A DNA stretch of 64,000 nt from Corynespora cassiicola (Eukaryota; Ascomycota; Dothideomycetes; Pleosporales; Corynesporascaceae). Of the stretch, positions 31,451 through 43,449 are shown piece after piece. The stretch is from the NCBI GenBank assembly GCA_022059125.1, contig JAEUWY010000020.1, forward strand, positions 62,001 through 126,000. Reading direction: 5' to 3'. The translations under genes were made by a program, and so were the position numbers. How positions within the stretch are numbered: position 1 is the first letter of the stretch; every line of letters begins with the position of its first letter. The notes under the pieces are model-generated. The model worked only from the letters and a program-made list of their open reading frames with translations, made no database searches and was not told the origin of the DNA.

Positions 31451-34052
31451 CAAGCAGGGCACGAGTCGAATAGGGAGGTGTGTCGCCGTGCCTTCGGGAG
31501 CTGCGGACCGCGCGCATTGTGGGGAAAGGGCCGAAGGGTATGGGGCGGGTTGGGGAGAGGGTGATGAGATTCGGCACTTGCTATTTGGCGTGCAAACCCA
31601 GCAAAGCCGTATGGAACATACGTCAGCCCGTCCGTGGCCCGGCCTTGGTACCGTGCGTTGTTGGTGATCTACGGTTCCCCGTTCCGCATCCGTCTCCTCC
31701 CCCCGTGGATATCGACGGCGCAGGGTAGGGTGCGGTCGACGGTCGGCGAGACTTGGAGGTGATGGAGGTCTGGGCCGTGATGGACGTGTGTAGGCATGCA
31801 TAACATATACCATATCGCTTCCATCGAGATCTGAGCGGTTATCTCTGTGCATTCGACTGTGATGGCCGAATGAGATGTGCAAACGAGGGCCGACACGTTG
31901 TAGCAGAGATCAGATCAGATCTGGCGTTTCGATTCGGTTTCAATGACTGCGATATTGCCATGGTTGGTGTAGTTTTTTTTTTTTTCCAAATTCCTAGTCG
32001 TTTCAAAAAGGGTTTGGCAGCTTGGTGGTAGTTGTACTCTTATATAACGCGGTACTTTCCGGGGAACGGAAGGCAAGGCAAAGGAGTTGTCAGAGACTTG
32101 GGATGACGTATGGATCAACGAGGTGGATGTTGAATCAAGCGCGGCTGGATTGGGGATGTAGGAACCCGGAGCACAGCATCCAAATGCTGGGCGAGGGGAA
32201 TACCGGTAGGCGGTATCTGGCCTGTGCTGATGCAACGCAGGTCTTGGGAGAGTTGCTGCTGACCATGGGTTTTTCTCCCAGTGTGCACGAATGAGAATTG
32301 AAAGGGGCGCTCACATGGCATTGCCTCACTCTTGGTGTTTGTCTCGCGATGTGGTTTGCAAGCAGGAGCAGGTTGCGTGGCGAGTCTTGGATGAGTATGG
32401 CTAAGGTGGGAGAGGAAGGAGCCTTGGTGGTTGTCATGAGATGCCGACGGCCATCTGACCTGAGCATCGGCCCGTACGAGTGAGATGAAGAGGGCGGCAA
32501 GCCTGACGATGGAAGATGGCATGAGTCTATGGAAGAGGTTGAGAAGAAGAAGTTGATTTAAGCTCCATGGTGGACTGCCGCCGACCATCGCGGGAGGAAG
32601 GTATGAGCAGAAGGCGCCTACCCGGATAGTCAGTGTGGCGTACCGCGGGAAGGCACACCGCGACACATCTCGAGACTTCCGAAAATGGAGCGGAACATCG
32701 GCCTCGGTTTTCCGCATCATGACAAAGCACTCTTACAGCAATACTAGGGACCTGCAGGGTAATGGACGCTAGAGACGGCCAAAGCGAGAAAAGATGGAGA
32801 CGCCATGGATATCGAAAATGGGGGAGGGGGCGCGGGCTGGCAGGACAAGGCAAGACCGGCAACCGCGACAAAGACGACGATGCTGATGCCACACAGAGGG
32901 ACCAAGAAGAGACAGGGGCATTGTCCAAAACAACAAGACCGGCGTACCATCGATGCCTACTGCTGCTACACCTGCTCACATCCGCCCCGAGGGGGTGCAG
33001 TCCGCCGCCCAATGGGTGTGCAGTAGTTTCATTCAGCGTGCACGGCCTTGAGACATGCTTGCTCACGTGTACCCGATCGAAGCCGCCCGCGCGGACCCTG
33101 GGCGGGTTTGTCGGGCGCCGTCTGCTGTTGCTTTTTCCCTCCTTTTCTCTCTGCCCGCCTGCAGGCCGAGTTGCTGCTTGGGGCAGGATTGAAGGCTGGT
33201 ACAGCGGAGGCTGGAGCCGACAAGTTGGGCGGCCGGGCGCGGACAGGCGCTGGGCAGGCCTTGGGCCATGGGCAGGGCTCATGCAGGCATACGTCAACGT
33301 GTCGCGAGACGAGCTAGCGGGGCAGGCCTGGACGGCGGGCCAGAGTCCGTCGCCCTTTGGCACTCTGCGGTCGGCGGGCTATCCAAGGCCTGGGCAGGGT
33401 GCCGCGGGTAAGCGCCGCTTAGCAATGCCATCTGCATGTCGCGCAGAGGTCGCGAGGCCAGGCAGAGGCAGAGGCAGAGGCAGATGATGGTCGGCGACGG
33501 GGGCGACGGGGGCCACGGGGGCCACGGGGGGGCGGGCGTCGGGTGAGCAGAGGATGAGAAGAAGGTGTCTCGGTGTCTCAGATGTCTCGAGAGTCAAGCC
33601 AGGTCAGGTCAGCAACGGCCAGAGGCGACGGCCATCCAAAGTGTTGACGGGCTGGGGGCGGGCGGGCAGGCTTTGTCCCAGTCGGCGTCGGGCGTCGTCC
33701 TTGTTAGAGGCAGAGGCGCCCCGCCGCCACAAATTTCAGCTCCAGGGCCTTCGCTTTCGGCACCCAACCCAACCCACCCCTTCCCTTCCCCTTCCTCCGC
33801 CGCCTGCTCTGCATCGCAACCTCTGCTTTACATTCCGACGACACCCCTCGCCAGAACAAAGCATTCGCACACTGGACCCGCCGGCCGCCCTTCGCCCGCT
33901 CGACCCTCCCTCCCACTCTGCTCCGCCATCCTCCCTCCGCCATCCGCCCGCCGCCCCAGATAGCCATCCCCGACCCGCGCGCGGAGCTGCGGGGTTTTCC
34001 ACCACCGCCCTCGACCCTCCCGTCCACCGCCGGCCCGCCCGCAAATGCAATC
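31451..34052. other. Long GC-rich intergenic region
   Basis: About 2.6 kb between the sugar transporter and ATG101. Open frames are long on both strands, but they are low-complexity, Pro/Arg-rich and lack motifs, as expected from high GC. It contains a GGCAGA hexamer run (33461-33483) and a 9-bp minisatellite (33496-33531). The last 280 bp before ATG101 are pyrimidine-rich, typical of a fungal 5' leader. Confidence 0.5.
33461..33531. repeat. GGCAGA hexamers and 9-bp minisatellite
   Basis: About four GGCAGA units are followed at 33496-33531 by four 9-bp units of the type GACGGGGGC/CACGGGGGC. The region is strongly G-biased on the plus strand and could form G-quadruplexes. Confidence 0.8.
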
Positions 34053-34750
34053 ATGGACCAGAGACGGCGGCCGGAATACCACCTCGACATCTTCGCCGAC
34101 CTGGCCTGCGTGAAGGACGTGGTCAAGGGTAACACGCCCGCCGCTCCCCCCTCTGCCTGTGCTCTCCGCTGACGGCCGCAAGCAATCCTCCACACCATCT
34201 TCTTCCACCGCTACTTCACCTCCATCTCGCCCCTCACCCGCGACCTGCTCGACCTGACCCTGCCCGCCATCGACGATGTCGACCTCGAGACCCTCATCGA
34301 CCAGCGCACCATGGCCCTCGTGCGCGCCATTGAGAGCACCCACCAGCAGCGAGGCCGCGGCCAGCTGGTCGTGCAGTTCTTCGAGAAGCGCCGCCGCAAG
34401 ACGTACTTTTTTGGCAAGGCCGACGAGGACGTGTGCTGGGAGCAGTGGACGCTGGACGTGACCCTGGCCACCCCCCGCACCGAGACGGGTATGCATGGCT
34501 GCTGCTGCCGCTGCCACTCTATATGACTGACTTTGACTGACTGGCCAAAACAGATGTCCTCAAGGTCCGTCGCGCAATGACAAAATCCCTCGAAAAGGCC
34601 GCCCACAAGATCATAACCATCGTCAACCGCGACAAGGACCACATCCCGCCCATCACCACCACCGACGCGAACCCCTTCCCCTACCAGGTCGTCGTGAACC
34701 CCAAGACGGTTGCCACCGATGCCTGGGGCCCGCGCATGGGCCTGTTCTGA
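34053..34750 (+). CDS. ATG101: Autophagy protein Atg101 (HORMA)
   Basis: Three exons (34053-34128, 34183-34488, 34554-34750) give 192 residues, the usual length of Atg101. In fungi that have it, Atg101 is a HORMA-domain partner of Atg13 in the Atg1 kinase complex that starts autophagosome formation in the cytoplasm. Family motifs are MDQRRRPEYHLDIFADL, the splice-restored VVKAILHTIFFHRYF, VQFFEKRRRKTYFF with CWEQWTLDV, and the C-terminal HIPPITTTDANPFPYQV. The introns are 54 and 65 nt, the first with a GCTGAC branch site. The gene is intact. A Pezizomycotina species would be expected to carry it, whereas budding yeast lacks it. Confidence 0.93.
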
Positions 34751-37700
34751 AACGCCGATAACACCCACACGACACACCATCCACATCGCCTTTGCCATGC
34801 GGGGGCGGGGTAATCTAATCCCTTGTACATATGCCCGGTGCTGCGAGGGGGCACCAAAGGGGGGTAAAAGATAAAGGTCCTTCAACACCCTTAATATCCG
34901 CACTTGCACCATGCTGCACCGCTCAAAAGTTATTCGTCACGGCTGGCCTATAGAGAGAGAGAGAAAGATAGCGCGCGCGACTTCGCCTTTGGCGTTTTCT
35001 TTTCGCACCTTCACCGACTCATTTCCCCCCACATTCCAATCGACACCGCCGTCCATCCCCCTCCCCCCGAATCTCCTTATCACGACACGCGCCAGGACGG
35101 GAAGGACAAAAAACATATACAAGAGGTCCTTTTTTTTTCTTCTTTTCCCATCTTTCTCGATGTACAGTGTCCGCCTTGTCGGGCAAAAGCGCTCTGGCTC
35201 CTCCCTTTTACGACTGTTTACGACACCGAGGCGGATCATGAAATTTTCCTTTTCTTTCTTCATTCCGCGTCGTCGTCCGTCGAGTCTCTTCTTTTTTTCC
35301 TTCCTCGACTCTTTTCGTTCTGTACCTTACACAAGATACCCCTTCCCCAATCAAATTCTGGTTTCTTCACACGTGCGATTATGCGTGTGTGTTGTGTGCG
35401 CTGACTGGCATGAGTGTGCGTGTAACCCGTCTGTGTGGACATGTATGTGTATGTCGTGAGTGACACCAAGGCGGGGAGGGGCGGGCGCGAGACTGACAAA
35501 GCCGTGCCAGAGGGGTGACTAACGCAGTAGCCAGGCCATGGATGCGGCTGTGTCATGCATGCATGCATGTACGTACATACATGCGTACATGGGGCCGCCC
35601 ACTAGGAATCGCTCGCTCATCTTTGTTTACCAAAGGTTACTAGGGCTCTTCGCTACCAGAGGCTGTACGTGCGCAATTGATGGGCGCTATGGTCGTGTCG
35701 TACCGTGGACCGTTTCTGGGGTGTAGGCGCGGTTTTGCACGATGGGTATTCCGGGGGTTCCGAGGGGGCAGGGGGCGGGCGGAAAGGGGGGGTGAACGGG
35801 GGTACGGGGGTGGGAGGGGTGGAAGGGGGCAGATCGACCGATGGACCCGTGTGCCGAATGCGCAAAGAAAGGCTCAACACCGCAATTCGCAAGATTCCCA
35901 TCGCAAGACAAGGAAAGAAGAGTTTGCATGGGAATAGCTAGCTAACTTCCTGGAACCTCGATCGCACGCACGCACCCACGCATGCACCTCCAGTCCGACA
36001 TGCGGTTGCGCATTTTGCCCAAATCTCGCAACACATCCACTACGTACACCACAGCGTACACATGGCCCCCATCGCACACCGCGTTTGCGCGAAAAAAAAA
36101 AGGGACCGCACATGGGCGCGTAGGTGTGGGGTATGCATGTAGGTAGGTAGGTAGGTAGGTAGATAGGTAGGTGAGTAGTCGAGCCCTCTACACTACCCCG
36201 CCCCACCGCGGACACACACGCATATGGATGGCTAGCTGGCCCGGCCGGCCAGACCACCCCGCGCTCCTACTTCGGCCGCGAGGGTGCGGGCTGGTTGGGT
36301 GGTGATTGGCTGCTGCGGGAAGTGAGGCGGGAAAGAGCGGTGACGGGCTTGGGCCGGGAATGGGATCGCGGGATGTGTTGACGGGGGTGCTGCGTGGTAG
36401 GTTGGTATATGGGAGAATAAGGGGAGGTTAGAAGTTTGGTACGCGGATTGAGGTAAGGGAGGGGGTTGGTTGGAAGGTGTGATGGGGTGCGTGCGAGGGG
36501 TTTGGGGGATCGGTTGGGCCTAAGGGATTTGCGGGGAGAGAGTTTGATGGGACTCAATGGGTGGATGGAGGATGGATGGATGGGTGTAAGTGTGTGTGTG
36601 GTGTGTAGAATGCGTGGAAGGTGTTGGCTTGGATGGGGTGAGGTGTGTCTGCTCTTTGTGATGATGCAGGGGAAATGTACGGCTTGGTAGAGAGATGTTG
36701 AGGAGGGAGAAGATAGATGGACGAGCATTGTGGAGCTTTTGGGTGGAGAGAAAAGGTTTAAAGAAGATAAGTGAGTGTGGGCATAGTATCTTAGGTGTTT
36801 TGGAGCTTGTGGTCCTGTTGGAGTATCCGCGCGCAACGGATACAAATGTCATATGGCGAAGCAGGTTAACATCGCCGTCGCTTACTTAGTACATGGAATC
36901 TACACTGAGAGAGTAAAAAGATAGGCGGTTGGTGCCTGGTAGCCTGTGGGACATTGCACTCCTTCGACTGATAGAGCCGACTTTTTCTTTTCTTTTCTTT
37001 TTACGGGATGCCTACAAGAGGGTCTGGCTTCCGACAGATTCTGCGATCATCGCTGTTGGGAAGATCATGTTGTTCTTTATGCTACTGTCTCTGCTTCACA
37101 TATACAGTATCATTATCCGTAGAGCTTCTAATAGTGAGTCTCGTGTTATTTATTTGCTGCATTTAATTGTTGAAGCTAACTGCTGAGGTAGAATTCAATT
37201 TGAACAAATCAAGCACAACAGGACTGAAGAGTCTGAAAAACGGAAACAGGCACATAGGGGTCGCTCTATAAAAGTTGCCCCGAGGTATATGAAGCGCAGG
37301 CTCTTGCAGAAACGGACACAAACTGCTGGGTTAGTTTGCAGGAGAGACTGCCCATAGTAATGTTCTATGTTTCGGTGCACTGTTTCAACCTTCATTTCAT
37401 CTAAATACAGCCTAGCCGTGGTGTGCTTCCTCCCTTGAGGGGCAGGTACAAGACATTTATATCATGAAAATGTAGCTTTCACATCAATCCTATTCTTTTC
37501 ATAAATTTCTATCAGCATTCTATTGCTATTACAGAATTGATTCCCCGCCCATCTTCCATCGACTCCTTCCGCGGAGCCTTGTCGGGATGTCGCCTCTTGC
37601 TTCGCTTAGGCATGTTCAGAATAATCCCAAGAAAAAAGCAGTTACCGTATTTTCTCGTTACAGTTTCCCGTAGCGAGTAGAATTAGATCACCAAGAGAGA

Positions 37701-38060
37701 AGGGCCAGATAACTGTAAATGATCTGATTGTGGACTCTTGTACATGTCCTATTGGACCCTGTTGAACACCACACAGATAAAAATAAATCAACCAGTGAGC
37801 CACAAGGAGTTGATTCAGAACCTAATGCAAGCCGAAATACTTATAAATTATTATTTAAGCCACAAACACTTCAAATAGTAATTACTCAATGCGCCACCAT
37901 TTTCAGTGGCACACGAGATAGAGGCTGAGCGAAGCCACCTCGGGTATTTTGATAAGAGCCTTTATATCATGTGATAGAAGTCTCTGTAGGACCATCATCG
38001 TACATTTCTATCATTTTTCTACCATAATATTGTGATTAGATCTTCAAAAAAAATGGAAAC
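34751..38060. other. Low-complexity gene-poor region
   Basis: About 3.3 kb with no supported gene. 34900-35500 is pyrimidine-rich on the plus strand (long T/C runs), while 36270-36850 is purine-rich on the plus strand. Simple repeats occur at 35555-35590 (ATGC/ACAT type) and 36137-36172 (GTAG). A TTTTC run lies near 36983-37000. Open frames here are Ser/Pro/His-rich translations of biased sequence. It may include the ATG101 3' region or a non-coding transcript, but I have no evidence for either. Confidence 0.5.
36137..36172. repeat. GTAG tetranucleotide microsatellite
   Basis: About eight near-perfect GTAG units in a row, with one A interruption. Confidence 0.9.
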
Positions 38061-38234
38061 ATGAGTCAATCGTCCTCGGCAAGTCAAGCATCGAGGGCAA
38101 AGTCAGCTGTCTCTCAGCGAGCAATGAGCACCGGCCCCGCGGTGATAAAACCCAATGACTATAACTTGATCACCGAACAGGACCTTGTTAATCTAATGTC
38201 TAACAGAGAGACTGGGGTTCTGGATGGAAGATGA
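38061..38234 (+). other. Short Ser-rich open frame, uncertain
   Basis: This 57-codon frame begins with a Ser/Ala-rich stretch (MSQSSSASQASRAKSAVSQR) and continues PNDYNLITEQDLVNLMSN before a stop. It reads like an N-terminal exon, and a related-looking stretch follows in another frame at about 38255-38440 (SLSKILTDIVAIMMATNRL). I could not find a convincing intron joining them. It may be part of a second decayed gene. Confidence 0.3.
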
Positions 38235-38454
38235 AACCAACATATTAGCGCGTCACCAACGACAACTTCAGCCTATCCAAGATTTTAACCGACATCGTGG
38301 CGATCATGATGGCGACGAATCGACTCAATGGCCAGTCAGTGAAAGACGAAGAGCTTTCAGCATGGCAAAACGCAGTTAGTGTGTTGACTCTAACTCGTTT
38401 GGTATCCCTTCTTCAACCTAGAGAGCACGATCTTACTGATGAATTAACAGAAGG

Positions 38455-40230
38455 CGACCCTGTTCCCCATTGTTTTCGCATAAATTATCGGGCGATTCAT
38501 ATATGAGCTTGCACGCTGGAGGCTTGACACAAGATCGACGATGACAATTTTGGAGCAGTTGTTAGGAAGCCGAAGCGTCGGCGCTGTCTTGGCCACCCAA
38601 ATTCAGCTCGGTACATTCAATCTGCTTACTATATCATTATTTTGCCTATGGGCTCTCTCTCCACTCGGTTCTCAATCAATTCTTCGCACTCTAAGCTCGC
38701 GTCTCGAGTTCAATGTATCGCTGTCGGAAATTACCTACTTTTACACTCTGAACAACACGCAGCTTGCCTCTCTAGCTGCCGCCTCTCCTGGTAGTAAAGA
38801 GTCTATCGAGGCATTCTCCCAGTATTTGAGACTTCTATTGAGTGCTACAATGATGACACCAGAATCCATCAAAATCGATTCGATGGATCGGTGAGGAAAT
38901 GTCAAGATCCCATTCCTTCCGATTTTTGGAACCAACGCCGATTGGCAAGAAACAAGCCAGCAGAAGGTCTTGAATACTACACTTCGTTGGTGGGAATTCC
39001 AGTGGCTAGTATTCCCTTTGGTAAAACAACTATTACTATCGAATCAAATCATGTGGAACTGGATTGCTACAATGTTAACAAAGTGGAATAGGTGCCGTCA
39101 GACTCATTTGTCCAGTGGAATAAGAGTTTTGAATCAACGCAAGCGAATGGCACGTGGCATGGAGCCACATCATCCAATACCAACAGTGTTTCCAATTGGA
39201 TTAAAGCACTACACAGATTTGTCGACAACTATTGGACCACCAATTAAGATACCGAATATAATGACCCCGCGTATAATAGCCCTGCATTTCTGACAGACGA
39301 AGATGGTATTGAAGTTGGCCCAACAGAGCTTTTTTCTCAATCAAGCTTCGGTATAGGAGTGTTTGCCTTGCAAGACACTGTCATGGCAACTTGTAAAGCA
39401 CAACAAAGATACATCGAATCGCGAGTTACTTGCGAGCAGATCGACCCAATCGCCACCATACGAAACTGCACCGTGATAGAGCTCCTTCCTTCTCAAAAGC
39501 GTCATATCACAGAGCTCATATCTCATCTCAACTTTTTTCGAATATGATCCTGGTTGACTACAAGACTGCCGATGGTTGTAACAAATTATCCCATGATGCG
39601 AACGGACATACTTACCCAATATCTAAATGATCCTAAGTTGACGAACATGACGCTTATTGAAACAGATAACCTCCTTTTGAATGTCAACAATATCGTTTTC
39701 AGCCGGCGATTGAGCCAAGTTTTCAACACATACCTTCTCCTTAGCGGGCTTTTACTTTCCGCTCCAAGTGGTAGCACCGATGGCGGCCCCCTGGAGCACA
39801 ATATTACTATTGAAGTACCTACTACTATACTCGTCCAAGTCTATGTCATATCCAGACTGTGGAATACCCTAGGAATTGTCTCCTGTTGCATACTCCTAGC
39901 GGGAGGTATATCGAGCGTCATCTTCCACTGCATCTCTGCTGGACCTGATATCTTAGGCTATGCATCAACGGTCATTCGAGACTCCAAGTACATCGATCTC
40001 CCCCCGTAAATCGGCACCGTAGATGGAATAGAAGTCACAAAGAAAATTAAAAGCCAAAGACTAAAATATGGGTTGACGCATCTCACTATCGAAGGACAAC
40101 ATTTGGTTGGGGTAGGACTCGAAGAGCGAACAAGGAAGATCAAAGGTCACCAGTGCGGTGGTGAAGATGAGCAAGGACAGTATGATAGTATCCAGGGAAT
40201 TGAAATGCAAGTTGAAACTCGGCATGAATA
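38455..40230 (+). pseudogene. Decayed multi-pass membrane protein gene
   Basis: This is a broken copy of a large fungal membrane-protein family of unknown function. Recognisable blocks in order are IIGRFIYELARWRLDTRST, TILEQLLGSRSVGAVL, FCLWALSPLGSQSILR, DSMDR-stop-GNVKIPFLP (TGA at 38892-38894 where the family has Trp), LVGIPVASIPFGKTT, TCEQIDPIATIRNCTV, LPSQKRHITELISHLNFF, and the C-terminal block AGPDILGYASTVIRDSKYIDLPP. These blocks occupy at least three frames, with stops at about 38486, 38892, 39088 and 39244 and several shifts, so no full protein can be made. The family assignment rests on block order that I recognise from many ascomycete hypothetical proteins. The role is unknown. Confidence 0.7.
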
Positions 40231-41571
40231 GCTCGGTATTGCGGGATCTTGAACCGACATGCCCGACTCGACGCCTTTAGTGAACGCCCCTGACGGGATC
40301 TTTTCCCCCGACGAACAGCAGCATCTATCTTGGCATAGACAGGCGAAAACTATTGAAAGAAACCCAGCAGTCAAGAAGTATACGCCAATAGTTCGGTAAA
40401 TTCCCTTAAGCAGAAGAAGCTTTTAAGAGACTAGACAAAATCTTGGAAATTCACGGCCCGCGTGAAAGAGAACATCTCGTGCTAGCTCTGTCAGATGGCT
40501 TAGCCAATATTTGTAGAATATATCTTTCTCCCTTTTTGATCTCACGACCTGCTTTTATCGGACATGTATCTACAAAAAGTGTCTAATACGTGATTTTACG
40601 GAATGGAAAACCCGAAATGCGGCGTATACCGACCGTCTGTAAGCCAGGGATGCAGTACCTCTGCGTGAACCGCCACACGCTGCAGGGATCGGCCATAGCC
40701 GCTCTTGTTCCCGTCATCCGCCGGAGTAGTTTGCCATTCCTCTCTGAGGCTCTGCCTCAAGCTTTCAACTTCTTGAGTGATACGATGATGCCATAAAAGA
40801 ACCATTATCGTATTCCTCGTAATCTATACGCTAGACCGATTTACCCCTAACAAGCACCTGAGCGTTGAGTTGGCACATTTGGCTAATGATCCTCCTTTGT
40901 CAGGCCATATCATCATGCGACACTTCTGTTATACTACTTGTTTTGCAGCATGCACGCTTACGCTTCGTTACCCGCGGCGAACCATACATTTCGAGTAGGT
41001 GGAGAGGATACTCTGTAGCGACTGCAGCAATGTGGGTACGCGCCAATGCACGTGACAGAGGGGTACATTTTGAAGGCACTGGCTCCAGCAATCCAGGGTC
41101 TTGCGACCAGGGGCATGAGTCGGGGGTAACAATAATCGTTAGGTGGAAAGTGGCTGAAGGATTGCACCGGGGCCGACGCACGTTCTGGGCTGCTGCTAGG
41201 CGGTAAATTCTTCTACTTTCAGCCCACAAAATGGCGCGAAGCCCTGTAAGAATCCTGTGGGGGCATGTAGTTCTAGAAGGCAGGATTCGTGGCTGGTGTC
41301 TAGTGAGTCAGTTCGTCACTCTGCAGTGAGGAATGCAGGAGGTTTTTGTCCGACGGCTGCATGCTTCCTAGTCGAGTGCGTGATAGCCTTGGCTGCATAG
41401 AGGTAATCACCCGCATTTTACGTTAGATTTATGCTTGATCTTGAGGGACTGGTTTGTGCATGAAACGGTTTTTTTTCAACGCGAAGGTGCAGGTATCAGA
41501 GTTAGCATTACTGACCAACGATGTATCTATATTTTTATCATATTCATTCGGCCTGGATATTGACCAGTGGC
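40231..41571. other. Intergenic region
   Basis: About 1.3 kb without a supported gene, between the decayed membrane protein and the 3' end of the GMC gene. Short open frames at 40590-41230 have no recognisable motif on either strand. Confidence 0.5.
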
Positions 41572-43449
41572 TTATTGGTTCTGGCTGATAATAATTTCTG
41601 CAGCCTTTTCTGCGATTCCGTAAACAAGCGTCTGAATATGCGCACTCGGCAGCAGCGGGATGATGCTTGCGTCAACCACCCTCAATCCTTTGGTACCATA
41701 GACCTTGAGGTCTGGATCCACGACACCTCCATCCTCCTCCGGAAGCAACGCTGAGGTACCAATGGGGTGATAGATGCTCAAGGTGTTGGCCAGCGCATAC
41801 TTCTTCCAGTCCTCGTCTGTCTGGACAGACGTGCCAGGCTCGTATTCCTCATTCCAGATGTCGCTCATGGGCGCGGTCGAAGCAAGCTTGCGCAGGAACT
41901 TGGCGAGGTTGGTGGCTGCTTGGAGATCGTAAGGGTGAGACAGGTAGTTTGGATTGATGATGGGCTTGTCGTTGATGTTGCGTGAGCCAACGTGGACATT
42001 GCCCTTGCTAAGAGGGTGCTGGACGACACCGATCAGAGCAAAGGTGCCAATGCCGAAAAGAGGAGATGTGGCTGCAGGGTAGCCCTTGACGCCGGTGTAT
42101 CCATCGGAGAAGATAACCTCGAGTTGAGGAACCGAAGAGCTCAAAGCAGGGGAAAAGTAGCTCTTCTTGACCTTGTCGACGGCGGAAGTGAGGCTCGTGT
42201 CGCCTTCAACAATGGCGCGGAGCTCAGCTGCGGTTTCGTTGGATACGATATCCCAAGGGAAGTAGGAATATCCGCTAGCTGTGTAGTCGTACAGAGAGAC
42301 CTGGCCGGCATTGTACAGGGCAAGCTCGATGGCAGCGAAGCTAGAATTTCTAAGACGGTCGAAAGAGGGGAACTCGGGCTTAAGCTGGTAAGTGCTTTGG
42401 ATGCGGATGTGATCCTGGAGGTTCTCGCCAACGGAGGGGAGGTCTTTAACGACTGGAATACCAAGCTGCTTTAGGAGAGTGGCATTTCCGACACCGGAAA
42501 GCTCAAGCAGACCAGGTGTCTGGAAGGATCCAGCAGAGAGAATGACCTCCTTGTTCGCACAAATTTCGGTCCCATCCTCGAGTGTGACTCCGGTGGCAAC
42601 ATTGCCATTGAACTTGACCTTTGCTACACGAGTGTCTAGCTTCAGGACAAGGTTGTCCGAGGCAATTTTGAGATACTCTGGAGCGTAGGAGCGTTCGTAC
42701 TCGGGTTTGACGTTGCCAGGCTGTGTAGACACACCAATCGGCTTCCCGTTGAGAGACTCCTTGTTGGTGGCTAGGCCGAGGTTGTTGAACGTGGGAATCC
42801 ACGCATACTGATGAATGGGAAAGATTCGGTTGATCAGCGTCTTGATGGGTCCAGTCTTCCCGACGCCCTCCGTGCCATACTCTGGTGACGGTAGGAATGT
42901 CTCAGCCTTCAACATGGAGGAATATAGACTTTTCCAGTTCCATCCCTTGTTGCCTAGCTGCTCCCATGCATCCAGCTCTGCAATTGACGTACGATCCCAT
43001 GTCATGAGGTTCAGCGCAGAGCTACCACCCAGGACCTTGCCGCGGTTCTGCGCGAACACGCGGTTGTTGGCGTTTGGTTGCGCCACAGTTGTCAGGTTCC
43101 AGTCATATCTGCCGCCCAGGGTGGAACCCTTCCTTCCTGGAATAAAGATTCCCGGCTCCTCGCGACCATCCGGTCCGGCTTCGATGACCAGGACACTGCT
43201 GTTTGGCAGGCCGACACTGAGGCGGGAGGCGACGGCAAGACCCGCAGTTCCACCTCCAACGATGATCTGCGACGTTGATTAGAAGCCATGTGGAAGAAAC
43301 GCCGGCCGCCGCAAACTCTATCGGTGGTGACTTACAAAATCATAGGTGTTGGAGTTGATGGCGTCGGCGCTGCTATGTCGCTTGATTGTAGCCGCGCCCG
43401 TCTGCCCCACGAGGCTGGGTACGAGGAAGGACAAGGCCCAGAACTTCAT
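41572..43449 (-). CDS. GMC oxidoreductase (AA3-like)
   Basis: This is a secreted FAD-dependent glucose-methanol-choline oxidoreductase of 602 residues in two exons (43449-43336 and 43266-41572; 69-nt intron, phase 0). MKFWALSFLVPSLVGQTGAA is a signal peptide. The dinucleotide-binding motif IIVGGGTAGLAVASRLS begins right after the intron and is followed by the ADP-binding glutamate (LVIEAGPDG). GKVLGGSSALNLMTWDR is GMC signature 1, and AGSFQTPGLLELSGVG is signature 2. The C-terminus has the catalytic pair, His538 (YHPIGTSALLP) and His581 (PSAHIQTLVYGIAEKAA). Members act as aryl-alcohol, glucose or related oxidases or dehydrogenases; the substrate is not readable. The gene is intact and appears complete. 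Confidence 0.93.

Noticed and set aside
30917..31882. 321-codon minus-strand frame over the sugar transporter
   Set aside because: It overlaps the well-supported last exon of the transporter and translates to Arg/His/Pro-rich sequence without motifs.
32527..33363. 278-codon minus-strand frame in the GC-rich gap
   Set aside because: Low-complexity translation, frames equally open on the other strand, and no domain; high GC alone explains it.
33554..34132. 192-codon plus-strand frame upstream of ATG101
   Set aside because: It runs through the pyrimidine-rich leader and overlaps ATG101 exon 1 in another frame; the content is Pro/Ser-rich.
34904..35459. Two plus-strand frames of 166-182 codons
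   Set aside because: They translate a T/C-rich tract and are Phe/Ser/Pro-biased in both frames, as expected of a leader or non-coding DNA.
36267..36845. 192-codon minus-strand frame
   Set aside because: The translation is almost entirely Ser/Pro/His/Thr from a biased tract, with no conserved element.
41992..43282. Plus-strand frames over the GMC gene
   Set aside because: They are antisense to clear GMC signature motifs.
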